64,000 nucleotides of DNA from Starkeya sp. ORNL1 (GCF_012971745.1 NZ_CP048834.1:3844001-3908000); one strand, 5' to 3'; shown: positions 9,219 to 19,374, numbered from the stretch's first letter. A program made the numbers and translations. Notes: generated by a model from the sequence alone, not told the origin.

Positions 9219-9333
9219 CTAGAGCATGTTCCGCAAAAGTTGAATGCCTTTGCGAAAAGGACATGCTCCAGCGTTTTGAACCGAGAGCACTTTCTGTCGT
9301 TCGGGTCGAATCATCCGGACGGAAAGGGCCTCA
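9219..9333 (+). repeat. Two-hairpin intergenic element, copy A
   Basis: Hairpin 1 is GAGCATGT at 9222-9229 paired with ACATGCTC, with an inner CGCAAA/TTTGCG stem. A linker containing TTTTGAA follows, then hairpin 2 with a TTCGGGT/ATCCGGA stem and the tail GGAAAGGG. Related copies lie near 19.9, 42.3 and 52.6 kb. It lies in the gap between the divergent phoR and ppk2 genes and ends 35 bases before the ppk2 start codon. It resembles the mosaic intergenic elements known from rhizobia; the family name is not established here. Confidence 0.7.
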
Positions 9334-9367
9334 CCCTCCCTTATCGGCCACGTTGCGAGGCTTCCAT

Positions 9368-10342
9368 ATGACGAAGAAGAAGCCGGAGAAGTTCAAATCG
9401 GGGGAAAAATCCGGCAAGGGCGGCAAGATCGGCGGTAAAACCGGCGGCAAGCCCGGCGGTAAAATCGACGGCGCCACCTCCGACACCGCATTGGCAAACG
9501 CGCTCGCCAGTTTCTCTTTCGATGCGCCGGCGCTCGATCCGCTGATCGAGGCGCGCGCCTATCGCAGCGGCGGCTACCCTTACGCCGACCGGCCGAAGCG
9601 CAAGACCTACGAGAAGGACCTGCTGGGGCTGCAGATCGAGCTCCTGAAGCTGCAGAGCTGGGTGCGCGACAAGGGCGAGCGGGTGGCGCTCGTATTCGAG
9701 GGCCGCGATGCCGCGGGCAAGGGCGGCACCATCCACCGGCTGACGCAGCACCTCAATCCACGTTCGGTGCGCGTCGTCGCGCTCTCCAAGCCCACCGAGC
9801 TCGAGGCCGGGCAATGGTATTTCCAGCGCTATGTCGCGCACATGCCGAGCCGCGGCGAAATCGTGATCTTCGACCGCTCCTGGTATAATCGTGCCGTAGT
9901 CGAGCCGGTCATGGGCTTCTGCACGCCGCAGCAGACCGCGGATTTCCTCGAACAGGTGCCGGTATTCGAGAAGATGCTGGCCGATGACGGCATCCGGCTG
10001 TTCAAGCTCTGGCTCGATATCGGCCGCGAGATGCAGCTCAAGCGGCTGTTCGCCCGCAAGCTGGATCCGCTGAAGCGCTGGAAGCTCTCGCCGGTCGATT
10101 TCTCGGCGCCGGCGCGCTGGCAGGCGATCTCGAACGCCCGCGACGCGATGATCGCGGCGACGCACGAGCCGGTGCCGTGGACTGCGATCCTCGCCAACGA
10201 CAAAATGCGCGCCCGGCTCGGCACGATACGCCACATTCTCTCGCATCTGCCGTATGATGGGCGCGACGACACGGTGATTGGCGTGCCGGACCCCGCCATC
10301 GTGCTCGACGGTCGGGAGCTCCTCACACGCCCGACGGCCTGA
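9368..10342 (+). CDS. ppk2: Polyphosphate kinase 2
   Basis: The 324-residue cytoplasmic enzyme belongs to the PPK2 family, which transfers phosphate between polyphosphate and nucleotides. A Walker A-like loop (FEGRDAAGKGGTI, about residues 115-127), the lid-type segment after it and a Walker B-like IVIFDRSWYNRAVVEPVMG are intact. A lysine/glycine-rich N-terminal tail of about 35 residues (repeated GGK units) precedes the domain. The single-domain length fits class I PPK2, which typically phosphorylates nucleoside diphosphates, but the class is inferred. It is divergent from phoR, linking polyphosphate use with phosphate sensing. Confidence 0.93.
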   Translation: MTKKKPEKFKSGEKSGKGGKIGGKTGGKPGGKIDGATSDTALANALASFSFDAPALDPLIEARAYRSGGYPYADRPKRKTYEKDLLGLQIELLKLQSWVRDKGERVALVFEGRDAAGKGGTIHRLTQHLNPRSVRVVALSKPTELEAGQWYFQRYVAHMPSRGEIVIFDRSWYNRAVVEPVMGFCTPQQTADFLEQVPVFEKMLADDGIRLFKLWLDIGREMQLKRLFARKLDPLKRWKLSPVDFSAPARWQAISNARDAMIAATHEPVPWTAILANDKMRARLGTIRHILSHLPYDGRDDTVIGVPDPAIVLDGRELLTRPTA

Positions 10343-10399
10343 ACGGCCGCGCGTGCAAGCAGGACTTGCCGCTGCGGATAAGACTTGCGGGGGCAAGAC

Positions 10400-11014
10400 A
10401 TGCTGCGTTCCGACCTCTCCCCGGCAATCGCGCTGGGGGTTGCTGCCATGGTGGCGGCGCTCGCTCCGGCCTGCGCCGACCCGCTGCCGCGGCCTTCGGT
10501 CGACTATGCGGCGACGGCACGCACGCCTGCCACCGGAACGCGGATGAAGGTCGCGCACGGCAATGGGCGGATGCGGGTCGAGGTCGGCGCCGCCGGCTCA
10601 TCCGGCGCCATGACCGGGCTGATCGACCCGAAGAAGAAGCGCATGGTGATGCTCACCGCGCTGCCCGGCATGGACAAGGTGGCGCTCGAGATGGAGCTGC
10701 CGGAGGATTTCTCCTTCACCGACCTGCCGGCGGACGGCGCGCGCTTCGGCAACGACACCGTGGCCGGCGAGGCCTGCGAATTGTGGCGCACCAGCGAGAA
10801 GGTCGGCTCCGACCCGGTGGAGGCGTGCATCACGCCGGACGGCATCGTGATGCGGGCGAAGGCAACGGTGAACGGCAAGGAGCAAGTGGTGTTCGAGGTG
10901 ATCGAGCTGGCGCGGGGCCCGCAGGATCCGGCGCTGTTCGAAGTACCCAAGGGCGTCAAGATCACCAAGGTGCCGCGGAGCATGCAGGGCATGATCCCGG
11001 GACTGGGACGGTAG
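10400..11014 (+). CDS. Exported protein of unknown function, DUF4412-like
   Basis: The 204-residue protein has a signal peptide (about residues 1-26, ending ACA-DP). The mature part is predicted to be beta-rich and resembles the DUF4412 type of periplasmic protein: a repeated K-x-R-V-E-V style strand, MTGLIDPKKKRMVML, and a central pair of cysteines (GEACELW and VEACITPDG) that could form a disulfide. The start ATG at 10400 follows a GGGGGC stretch inside a small CTTGC/GCAAG hairpin. It lies 57 bases after ppk2 and may be co-transcribed, but there is no functional link I can support. Confidence 0.65.
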   Translation: MLRSDLSPAIALGVAAMVAALAPACADPLPRPSVDYAATARTPATGTRMKVAHGNGRMRVEVGAAGSSGAMTGLIDPKKKRMVMLTALPGMDKVALEMELPEDFSFTDLPADGARFGNDTVAGEACELWRTSEKVGSDPVEACITPDGIVMRAKATVNGKEQVVFEVIELARGPQDPALFEVPKGVKITKVPRSMQGMIPGLGR

Positions 11015-11083
11015 TTCCGCGATCCCGGTCTCAGAGCGTGTAACCTGCGGTTTCGGCCGTGGCAGGAGAAGCCGTCCATTTCA

Positions 11084-11167
11084 CGTCATGGCCGGGTTCG
11101 TCCCCGCCATCTCGGCTCTGACGCCCTGTCCGGAATCGAGATCCCCGGCACGAGGCCGGGGATGACG
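11084..11167. repeat. REP-like palindromic unit
   Basis: The unit is bounded by CGTCAT and ATGACG. It contains a GGCCGGG-type hairpin and a 9-base perfect hairpin ATCCCCGGC/GCCGGGGAT at 11141-11163. It lies between the convergent exported-protein gene and the LPG-synthase-type gene, and is of the same family as the unit at 1.1 kb. Confidence 0.7.
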
Positions 11168-11195
11168 GGCGATTCTGGATTTATCGGTCGACCTC

Positions 11196-12284
11196 TCAGC
11201 TCGCGGCGCGGTGCGGCTCGATCTCTTGTTCCGCCTCCGGCTCGATCACCGGCATCGCGGCGAGCGGCTCGGGAGAAACTTCGGGTTCCGGCACGGGAAC
11301 AGCGTGGCGCCGGCTGAGCAGCAGTTCGCGCACGCCGAGGGCGATCAGCGCCAGCGCGAACGGCGTCACATAATAGAGCAGGCGCAGAAGCAGCAGCGCA
11401 CCGAGCAACGGTTCCTTCTCGAACTGCGGCAGCGCCACCAGCATCGCGGCGTCGAATACGCCGAGCCCGCCCGGCGCATGGCTGGCGAAGCCGAGCAGCG
11501 TCGCCGAGATGAAGACGACGCCGAGCGCAATCGGATCGATGAAGGGCATTTGCGGCATCAGGACGTACATCGCTGCCGCGCAGAAGGTGAGATCGACGAT
11601 GCCGATCAGGATCTGCAGCAGCGTCAGCCGCCAGCCGGGCAGCGTCACCGTCCAATGGCCCTCGCCGACGCCGATGCGGCGCGGCTTGAGGCCGACCCAC
11701 ACGATATAGCCGGCGAGCGCCACCAGCAGCGCCACGCCGATCAGCCGGTTGGCGAGCGCCGGCAACTGGTCGACCGCGCTCGCCGCCGAAGGCTCGATGG
11801 TGATGCCGAGGCCGAGGATGGTGATGTTGCCGAGCCAGAAAGTCAGGCCGGTGACGAAGCACAGCTTGGCGACGTCGATCGCGCCGAGGCCATAGGCCGA
11901 ATAGATGCGGTAGCGCACCGTCCCACCGGTGAAGGCGGAGAAGCCGATATTGTGGCCGATGGCATAGGAGGTGAAGGAGGCGAGCGCGGCGGTGCGGTAC
12001 GGCACATGCGGCTTGCCGATGGTGCGCAGCGCGAACCAATCATAGAAGGTGAGGGTGAAGTAGGCGCAGGCCACGAACAGCCCGGCGAGCGCGATGCGCC
12101 ATGGCGCCGTCCCGGTCAGCGCATCGAGCACCTCGCCGGGATGGATGTTGCGCAGCATCTCGTAGAGCACGGTGGCGGCGAAGGCGATGATGGCGAGGCT
12201 GGCCAGCACGCCGAGGCCGTGCCAGCCGACACGCTCGCGCAGGAAATGGCCAACCGCCTTCAAAGCATTCATCGATGCGTCCAT
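11196..12284 (-). CDS. Lysylphosphatidylglycerol synthase-type membrane protein (UPF0104)
   Basis: The 362-residue polytopic protein has about eight transmembrane helices and the hallmark SHAPGGLGVFDAAML motif near residue 275. FTGGTVRYRIYSAYGLG, near residue 118, is another conserved stretch. This is the flippase-like membrane domain also found in MprF, but the cytosolic aminoacyl-transferase domain is absent. A role in lipid or lipid-linked substrate translocation is therefore a family-level inference, not lysyl-PG synthesis. The C-terminal 35 residues are Pro/Glu-rich and probably disordered. It lies alone, downstream of kup on the same strand, with a 193-base gap. Confidence 0.85.
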   Translation of the reverse strand: MDASMNALKAVGHFLRERVGWHGLGVLASLAIIAFAATVLYEMLRNIHPGEVLDALTGTAPWRIALAGLFVACAYFTLTFYDWFALRTIGKPHVPYRTAALASFTSYAIGHNIGFSAFTGGTVRYRIYSAYGLGAIDVAKLCFVTGLTFWLGNITILGLGITIEPSAASAVDQLPALANRLIGVALLVALAGYIVWVGLKPRRIGVGEGHWTVTLPGWRLTLLQILIGIVDLTFCAAAMYVLMPQMPFIDPIALGVVFISATLLGFASHAPGGLGVFDAAMLVALPQFEKEPLLGALLLLRLLYYVTPFALALIALGVRELLLSRRHAVPVPEPEVSPEPLAAMPVIEPEAEQEIEPHRAAS

Positions 12285-12477
12285 GATTTCGACGAGCCCT
12301 GCAACAAGGCCACATCGCTGGCACCCGTACCAGACCCGTTGACGTTTCGAAACCGGCGAACCCGCCGCAATCGCGTGACGAGGTCCGCAGCGCGCTTCAT
12401 GGGGCGTGGGCGGGGGTCTTGTCCGCGCACATCAAGGCAGCGGCGTGACTGCCGCAACGCAAAACCGCAGGGGAAGC

Positions 12478-14364
12478 TCACAAGCGCACCGGATAGCCGA
12501 TCTCGATGGTGCGAGGGCGTGGCAGGCCGAAGCGGTCGACCGAGCGCTCGGCGTTGCGGGCGAGGAAGGCGAAGAGGTGGGCGAGCACGTCGCGGAGCGA
12601 CTTGATCTCCTCCGGCGGCACGATGCGCTCATGGCCGATCAGGTAGATCGCCTCGTCCGGATCCACCCCTTGCGCATGCAGAGCGGGGCCGAGCACCGCC
12701 GGCACGTCGATCTGCTGCATATAGCCGAAACGGACATCGACGCGGACATGGGAGGGATCGAGCACGGTGACGCGCACCCGGTCGTCCATCTGCACGCGCG
12801 GGCGGGAGGCGATCCACACCGAGACGATGACCGCCTTGGAGAACCGCACATCCATCAGCCCGGCGAGGCGGCTCAGCGCCACCGGGGTCATCGCCCCGGC
12901 GCGTGACAGGAAGATCGCGGTGCGCGGGCTGGTCGCGCAGTTCGCCGGCCGCCCGCGGGAGATGAACTCGTCCAGTGGCTCGGTGAAGCGGCGCTGCTGG
13001 ATGACGAGCGCTTCCAGCCCGCGGCGCCAGCTCACCATGACGGTGAGCACGATGCCGGCGATCATCACCGGCAGCCAGCCGCCATCGTGCAACTTGGTGA
13101 GGTTGGACAGCGCGAAGGAGACGTCGATCGCCGCCAGCCCGCCGGCAAGGCCGATCAGCGCCGGCAACGGCCAGTTCCAGCTGCGCCGGACATAGGCGAC
13201 GAACAATATGGTGGTGGCGACCATCGCCATGGCGACCGCGATGCCATAGGCCGAGGCGAGGCGATCGGAGGAGCCGAACGACACCACCACGGCGATGCAG
13301 GCCAGCATCAGCATCCAGTTCAGCCGGCCGACATAGATGTGCTGGTCGTTGTGTTCGCTGGTGTAGCGTATCCGCATCGGCGGCAGATAGCCGAGCTCGA
13401 TGGCCTGCTTGGCCAGCGAGAACACGCCGGTGATGATGGCCTGCGAAGCGATGATGGTCGCCGCCGCGGCGAGGAACAGCAGCGGCACGTCGATGATGTC
13501 AGGCGACAGGTCGTAGAACGGATTGCGCACCGCATCGCGGTTCACCAGCACGGTGGCGCCCTGGCCGTAATAGTTCAGCAGCAGCGCCGGCATGGCGACG
13601 CACAGCCACGCCCGGGCGATGGTCGGGCGGCCGAAATGGCCGAGATCGGCATAGAGCGCCTCGCCGCCGGTGATGGCGAGGAAGGTGGCGCCGAGTATGG
13701 CGCCGGACAGCCAGGGATGGGCGATCAGCAGATGGATGCCATGGCGCGGATCGGCCGCCAGCAGCACCTGCGGCGCCTGGACGATGCCGTAGAGCCCGAT
13801 GCCGCCCAGCGCCACGAACCAGATCAGCATGATCGGCCCGTAGAGCGCGCCGATCTTCTCGGTGCCGGCCTGCTGGGAGAAGAACACGGCGAGAATCACC
13901 AGCACCGTGACGGCGACGATCCAGTGGTCGAGCGCCGGGGCCACCACTTCGAGACCCTCGATCGCGGAGAGCACCGAGATCGCCGGGGTGAGCACGCCGT
14001 CGCCGATCAGCATGGCGGCGCCGATCAGGCCGGCGATCAGCAGCCAGAGTCGGCCGCCGGCCGCGCTGCGGTGCAGATCGAGCAGCGTCACCAGCGCGAG
14101 GATGCCGCCTTCGCCGTCATTGTCGGCGCGCAGCACGAGCGTCACGTATTTCAGCGTGACCGAGAGAATCACCGCCCAGGTGATGAGCGAGAGCAGGCCG
14201 AGCACGTCTTCCGCGGTGAAGGTCTCGGCGCCGACCGCGAGCAGGCCCTGGCGGAACGCATAAAGCGGGCTGGTACCGATGTCGCCGAAGACGACGCCAA
14301 GAGCGGCGACCTCTGCGGCGAAGGGCAAGCTGCGGGCACGAGCCCTGGAGAGGCGTTCCGTCAT
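12478..14364 (-). CDS. kup: Potassium uptake protein Kup
   Basis: The 628-residue protein matches Kup (KUP/HAK/KT), a proton-coupled potassium importer of the inner membrane. It opens with the diagnostic ALGVVFGDIGTSPLYAF at about residues 20-36 and has about twelve transmembrane helices to residue 440. A cytosolic C-terminal domain of about 180 residues follows. NDGEGGILAL, YADLGHFG and the NYYGQGA segment are conserved. The ATG at 14364 gives the usual length; an ATG at 14418 would add an arginine-rich stretch. A 597-base gene-free, highly structured region lies upstream and may act as its leader. Confidence 0.95.
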   Translation of the reverse strand: MTERLSRARARSLPFAAEVAALGVVFGDIGTSPLYAFRQGLLAVGAETFTAEDVLGLLSLITWAVILSVTLKYVTLVLRADNDGEGGILALVTLLDLHRSAAGGRLWLLIAGLIGAAMLIGDGVLTPAISVLSAIEGLEVVAPALDHWIVAVTVLVILAVFFSQQAGTEKIGALYGPIMLIWFVALGGIGLYGIVQAPQVLLAADPRHGIHLLIAHPWLSGAILGATFLAITGGEALYADLGHFGRPTIARAWLCVAMPALLLNYYGQGATVLVNRDAVRNPFYDLSPDIIDVPLLFLAAAATIIASQAIITGVFSLAKQAIELGYLPPMRIRYTSEHNDQHIYVGRLNWMLMLACIAVVVSFGSSDRLASAYGIAVAMAMVATTILFVAYVRRSWNWPLPALIGLAGGLAAIDVSFALSNLTKLHDGGWLPVMIAGIVLTVMVSWRRGLEALVIQQRRFTEPLDEFISRGRPANCATSPRTAIFLSRAGAMTPVALSRLAGLMDVRFSKAVIVSVWIASRPRVQMDDRVRVTVLDPSHVRVDVRFGYMQQIDVPAVLGPALHAQGVDPDEAIYLIGHERIVPPEEIKSLRDVLAHLFAFLARNAERSVDRFGLPRPRTIEIGYPVRL

Positions 14365-14660
14365 GAGGGTTCCGATGCCGCCCGCGCAACGGCGGGGCGG
14401 GCGCGTCCGCCGATGCAAGCCACGGACCGATCATCCGCACGCCCGCAGGCCGAGGGCCCGCGAGTTGACGGTAAAACACAGCGGGGGGCCTTCAAGAGCA
14501 TGCGGTGCTCGGGAAACGCCGGACAAGGAGCGGCCGCATCAATAGCCTTCGATCGACGATCCGCCAAGTGACGCGCTGCGTCGCAGGTTCGAATGATGCG
14601 AGAGGCCCATATCTCCGGCCCCCGCAAGGGGTGCCGGCCGCAAGTTGGCGGTAGAGAAAC

Positions 14661-14701
14661 GAGGGAGGGGAGTTGGGGGGCGGATGTAACTCCCCTCCCT
14701 C
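14661..14701. repeat. Perfect 14-base inverted repeat
   Basis: GAGGGAGGGGAGTT at 14661-14674 is the exact reverse complement of AACTCCCCTCCCTC at 14688-14701, with a 13-base G-rich loop. Flanking GTAG at 14651 and CTAC at 14701 could extend the stem past a small bulge. The CCTCCC arm resembles an anti-Shine-Dalgarno sequence. There is no T-tract on either side, so it is not a simple terminator. Confidence 0.75.
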
Positions 14702-14805
14702 TACCATCGACCGGGTAATATCCAGAGGCTTGCGGGGGCCTTCCGAATTCCGACCAGACGGTGTAGCTCCTAGATAGAATTTTCGACGTGCACATTCAAG
14801 ACTGA

Positions 14806-14820
14806 ACCGAACGGTTCGGT
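14806..14820. promoter_or_regulatory. Palindromic operator candidate for the TetR-family gene
   Basis: ACCGAAC-G-GTTCGGT is a perfect palindrome with 7-base arms and a single central base. TetR-family repressors bind this kind of short symmetric site. It lies 141 bases before the TetR start, between that gene and the divergent kup, so it could control either one. Binding is inferred from symmetry and position only. Confidence 0.5.
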
Positions 14821-14961
14821 CAAAAAATGGTGAGACCCGCCGCTTTGGCATTTGGCAATCACCCCCGACTGCGCCAGTTTAGACTAGGCGAGTAGTTTTC
14901 CCGTCGCCACGCATCACTCCAATTAACATCCCTTCGTTGTACGACGAGTCAGTGCCGATTC

Positions 14962-15609
14962 ATGACAGTTGTCCATTACATAGCGTCAGAAGAGCCGGGG
15001 GTCGGAGGTCACGACCCGGAGAAGCGCCGGCAGGTTCTGGCAGGAGCGCGTGAGGTATTTCTGGCCCGCGGCTTCGATGCCGCCAGCATGGGCGACATTG
15101 CTCGCGCCGCCGGTGTCTCCAAGGGCACGCTCTATGTCTATTTCGGCTCCAAGCAGGATCTGTTCGCGGCACTGGTGCACGAGGAATGTGCACAGACCGC
15201 CGAGCGCACCCTGGTGCTCGGCACCGGCGACGGCGACCTCAAGGCGGCGCTGATCACCGCGGGACGCAGCTATATCGAGGCGATGATCCGTCCCGAGCAC
15301 ATCGCCACGGTGCGCATCGTGATCGCGGTCGGCGAGAAGTTTCCGGAGATTTCGAAAGCTTTCCTCTCGGCCGGGCTCGAGGTCGGGGTGCAGCGGCTTT
15401 CCTGCTGGCTGGAAGCCAGGATCGAGAGCGGGGAACTTGCCATCGAGGATCCCGAGCTGGCGGCATGGCAATTCCTGATCGGCTGCCACGCGCCGATCGT
15501 GATGCCCATGCTGTTCGGCGGCGCGCCGGCGCCTCCCGGCCAGTGCGTCGACCATGTGGTGGAGCATACGGTGGCTCAGTTCCTGCGCGCCTTCGCGCCG
15601 CCAGCCTAG
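14962..15609 (+). CDS. TetR/AcrR-family transcriptional regulator
   Basis: The 215-residue protein has a TetR_N helix-turn-helix at about residues 20-66 (FLARGFDAASMGDIARAAGVSKGTLYVYFGSKQDLF). A C-terminal ligand domain follows, resembling the TetR_C_7/AefR type (RPEHIATVRIVIAVGEKFPEISKAF). It should be a cytoplasmic repressor released by a hydrophobic ligand. A palindrome upstream may be its operator. The glutamine amidotransferase gene starts 68 bases downstream on the same strand and could be co-regulated. The ligand cannot be told from sequence. Confidence 0.88.
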   Translation: MTVVHYIASEEPGVGGHDPEKRRQVLAGAREVFLARGFDAASMGDIARAAGVSKGTLYVYFGSKQDLFAALVHEECAQTAERTLVLGTGDGDLKAALITAGRSYIEAMIRPEHIATVRIVIAVGEKFPEISKAFLSAGLEVGVQRLSCWLEARIESGELAIEDPELAAWQFLIGCHAPIVMPMLFGGAPAPPGQCVDHVVEHTVAQFLRAFAPPA

Positions 15610-15677
15610 GTGTCTGCCCGGCTTTGCCGCTTGCGGAACCCATGGCATAGAAAGCCATTGGTCTTTCACGATCCGCC

Positions 15678-16559
15678 ATGCCGAGCACGCACAATTCTCC
15701 CCCACGTCTCCTCGTCGTCGAAGGCAACACCGCCGCGGCGCGAGCGCGCCATACCAATTTCGGCGGCGAGGCGCCGAGCGAGGGCTATTCGCGCCTGCTG
15801 CGCGAATTGCTGCCGGGCGCCACGGTCGATATCTGCTATCCGGCCGACGTCGGCGCCAATCTGCCCGATGGCGTCGGGCTCGAAACCTATGACGGCATCG
15901 CCATCACCGGCTCCTCGCTCAACATCTATAATGGCGGACCGGAGATCGGGCGGCAGATCGAGCTGATCCGCGCCGGCTTTGCCTCCGGCACACCGCTGTT
16001 CGGCAGTTGCTGGGGCCTCCAGGTGCTGACCGTGGCGGCGGGCGGCACGGTGCGGAAGAATCCGCGCGGGCGCGAGCTCGGCTTCGGCCGGCGCATCCGC
16101 CTCACCCCGGCCGGCAGCACGCATGCGCTCTATACCGGCAAGCCGACGGTGTTCGAGGCGATGACCGTCCATCTCGATGAGGTGGAAACCGTGCCCGCCG
16201 GGGCCGAACTCCTCGCCACCAACGGCCATAGCGGCGTGCAGGCGCTGGAGATACGGCGCGGGCACACGGTCGCGTGGGGCGTGCAGTACCATCCCGAATA
16301 CCCGTTCCGCGAAATGGCGGCGATCGTCCGGCGCATCGGCGATGCGGTGTTCGAGGAAGGCTTCTTTGCCGATATCACCGAGCGCGACGGTTTCGTTGCC
16401 GACCTCGAGGCGCTGGAGGCGAACCCCGCCGACCAGCGGCTGTCGTGGCGCCACGGCATTGGCGACAGCATCCGCATCAAGGCGGAACGGGTTCGGGAGA
16501 TCTCCAACTGGCTGCAACGCCAGGTGCTGCCGACGCGGAGCGCGCGGGGACGGGGCTAG
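15678..16559 (+). CDS. Class I glutamine amidotransferase-like protein
   Basis: The 293-residue protein carries a class I GATase domain with the nucleophile Cys111 (FGSCWGLQ) and the His205/Glu207 pair (YHPEYPF), so the hydrolytic triad is complete. It resembles stand-alone GMP-synthase-like amidotransferases that act on gamma-glutamyl compounds or donate ammonia to a partner. A C-terminal extension of about 80 residues follows the domain. It lies downstream of the TetR gene and is convergent with the epimerase gene, with which its stop codon overlaps by 4 bases. Substrate is unknown. Confidence 0.85.
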   Translation: MPSTHNSPPRLLVVEGNTAAARARHTNFGGEAPSEGYSRLLRELLPGATVDICYPADVGANLPDGVGLETYDGIAITGSSLNIYNGGPEIGRQIELIRAGFASGTPLFGSCWGLQVLTVAAGGTVRKNPRGRELGFGRRIRLTPAGSTHALYTGKPTVFEAMTVHLDEVETVPAGAELLATNGHSGVQALEIRRGHTVAWGVQYHPEYPFREMAAIVRRIGDAVFEEGFFADITERDGFVADLEALEANPADQRLSWRHGIGDSIRIKAERVREISNWLQRQVLPTRSARGRG

Positions 16560-17406
16560 GCGGAACGCCCCTCGCCGGCCTCGAACAGCGCCGTCAGGCC
16601 CTCGCGATAGCTCGGGTAGCGCAGCGCCACCCCCAGTTCGTGCTTCAGCCGCAGGTTGCGCACGCGGCGATTATCGGCCCAGAAGGATCGCGCCATCGCC
16701 GACATGAGCGGGGCGGCCTCGTCGAACGGCACCGCCGGCGGCGGTTCCGCGCCGAGCAGCATTGCCGCGAAGCGCACCGGGGCGCAGGCCTCGGCGGGCT
16801 CGTCGTCGACCACGTTCACCGCGCCGTCATGGCCGCGTGTGGCGGCGGCGAGGATCGCACCGGCGATGTCGTCGACATGGATGCGGTTGAACATCTGGCC
16901 TTCGCGGACGATGCAGCGGGCGTCGCCATCCGCGATGTCGGCCAGTGCGTTGCGGCCGGGGCCATAGATGCCGCCGAGCCGCAGCACCGTTACCGGCCGG
17001 CCGGCCTGCTTGCCGAGTTCCTGCCAGCCGGCCTCGGCCTCGATACGGCGGCGGCCCCGCGGAGCCGTGGCCTGGAGCGGCGCGGTCTCGTCGATCCAGG
17101 CGCCGTCGCTGTTGCCATAAACGCCGATGGTGGAGAGATAGATGAGCGGCCCGCTGCCGACCGCGATCGCCTCGCCGAGCGGGCCGAGGAAGGGATCGCC
17201 GCTCTCGCCGGGCGGGGCCGAGATCAGCACGACGTCCGCGGTGCGTGCAGCTCCCTCAAGCTCGGGCGAGCCGACGCGCAGCATCTCGACATTGCCGCCC
17301 TTCGCCGCCCCGGTCCGCGAGGTCGCAAGGCGCCGGTCAAAGCCCGCGCCATGCAGCTCGATGAACCGCGACGCACAATAGCCGAGGCCGAGGCAAAGCA
17401 GGCTTC

Positions 17407-17410
<4 letters not shown>
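16556..17410 (-). CDS. NAD-dependent epimerase/dehydratase-like SDR protein (YeeZ-type)
   Basis: The 284-residue protein starts with a Rossmann dinucleotide motif (LLCLGLGYCASRF) and has the extended-SDR features YLSTIGVYG and RLGGIYGPGR. This fits a reductase/epimerase of the YeeZ type. The usual Tyr-x-x-x-Lys catalytic pair is not evident (the VYG motif is followed by a GA-rich stretch), so the activity is uncertain. The ATG at 17410 overlaps the queG stop in an ATGA, indicating translational coupling; an upstream ATG at 17434 lies inside queG. Its 3' end overlaps the convergent amidotransferase gene by 4 bases. Confidence 0.8.
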
Positions 17411-18663
<1,253 letters not shown>

Positions 18664-19374
18664 GGCACGTCGCCCAGATAGTCGGCGCAGGAGATATGGG
18701 CCGCGGCGGCGAGATCGGCATAAGAGAGCCGGTCGCCGGCGATCCAGTTCCGCGCCTTGAGAAGCCAGCCAATGTAATGCAGATGATAGCGGATATTGGC
18801 GCGCGCCGCGCGGATGGCTGCCATGTCCGGCGGGCCGCCGCCCTGCTCGCGGTTCATATAGCGCTTATAGACCTTCTCGCGCACCAGCGGTTCTGACACT
18901 TCAGCGAAGAACTTGCCGTTGAACCAGGCCTCCAACCGGCGCACCTCGATGCGGTCGCGCAGGTCCTCGGGGAGCAGCCGGCGGTCGCCGAGCGCGAGGC
19001 CCCGGGTCTCGTCGAGATATTCGGCGATGATGGTCGCGCCCGGCACGGCGAGGCCGTGGTCCTCGACGACGACCGGCGTCGCCCCGGCGGGGTCGAGGGC
19101 GAGGAAGTCCGGACGGCGCTCCCAGACCCGCTCCTCTACGAGGGCGGGTTCCATTCCGTACTCGCCAAAGGCGAGACGCACGAAACGCGAATGCGGACAG
19201 AAGAGATGATGGTGAAGCTGCATCGCTCGGGACGTTGAGGGCCGCACACAGGCGGCAAGTCCGGTCTGGCAAAGTCTCGGTCAGTTCGTCCGGTCTAGTG
19301 CGGTTCGCCGGACATCGCAAGCCATCGCGGCACGAACAGGGGGCAACCGTCGCCAAGCTGACCTATAGCCGCGC

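Larger units (their letters stand above)
14365..14961. other. Gene-free, highly structured region between kup and a TetR gene
   Basis: I see no convincing gene in these 597 bases; readings in both strands are low-complexity. The stretch does hold strong secondary structure. A hairpin at 14615-14637 has CCGGC/GCCGG and CCCC/GGGG stems closed by a GCAA (GNRA) tetraloop. A perfect 14-base inverted repeat lies at 14661-14674 and 14688-14701. A TetR-type palindrome lies at 14806-14820. It could be a long kup leader, a small RNA, or both. Confidence 0.55.

Noticed and set aside
7904..9367. Plus-strand extension upstream of ppk2
   Set aside because: It is antisense to phoR. The real ppk2 start is at 9368.
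14581..14605. tRNA-like GGTTCGAAT T-loop in the kup-TetR gap
   Set aside because: No matching acceptor, D or anticodon arms could be folded around it.
14365..14961. c-di-AMP (ydaO) riboswitch upstream of kup
   Set aside because: The conserved ydaO core is not visible and c-di-AMP signalling is not expected in this group.
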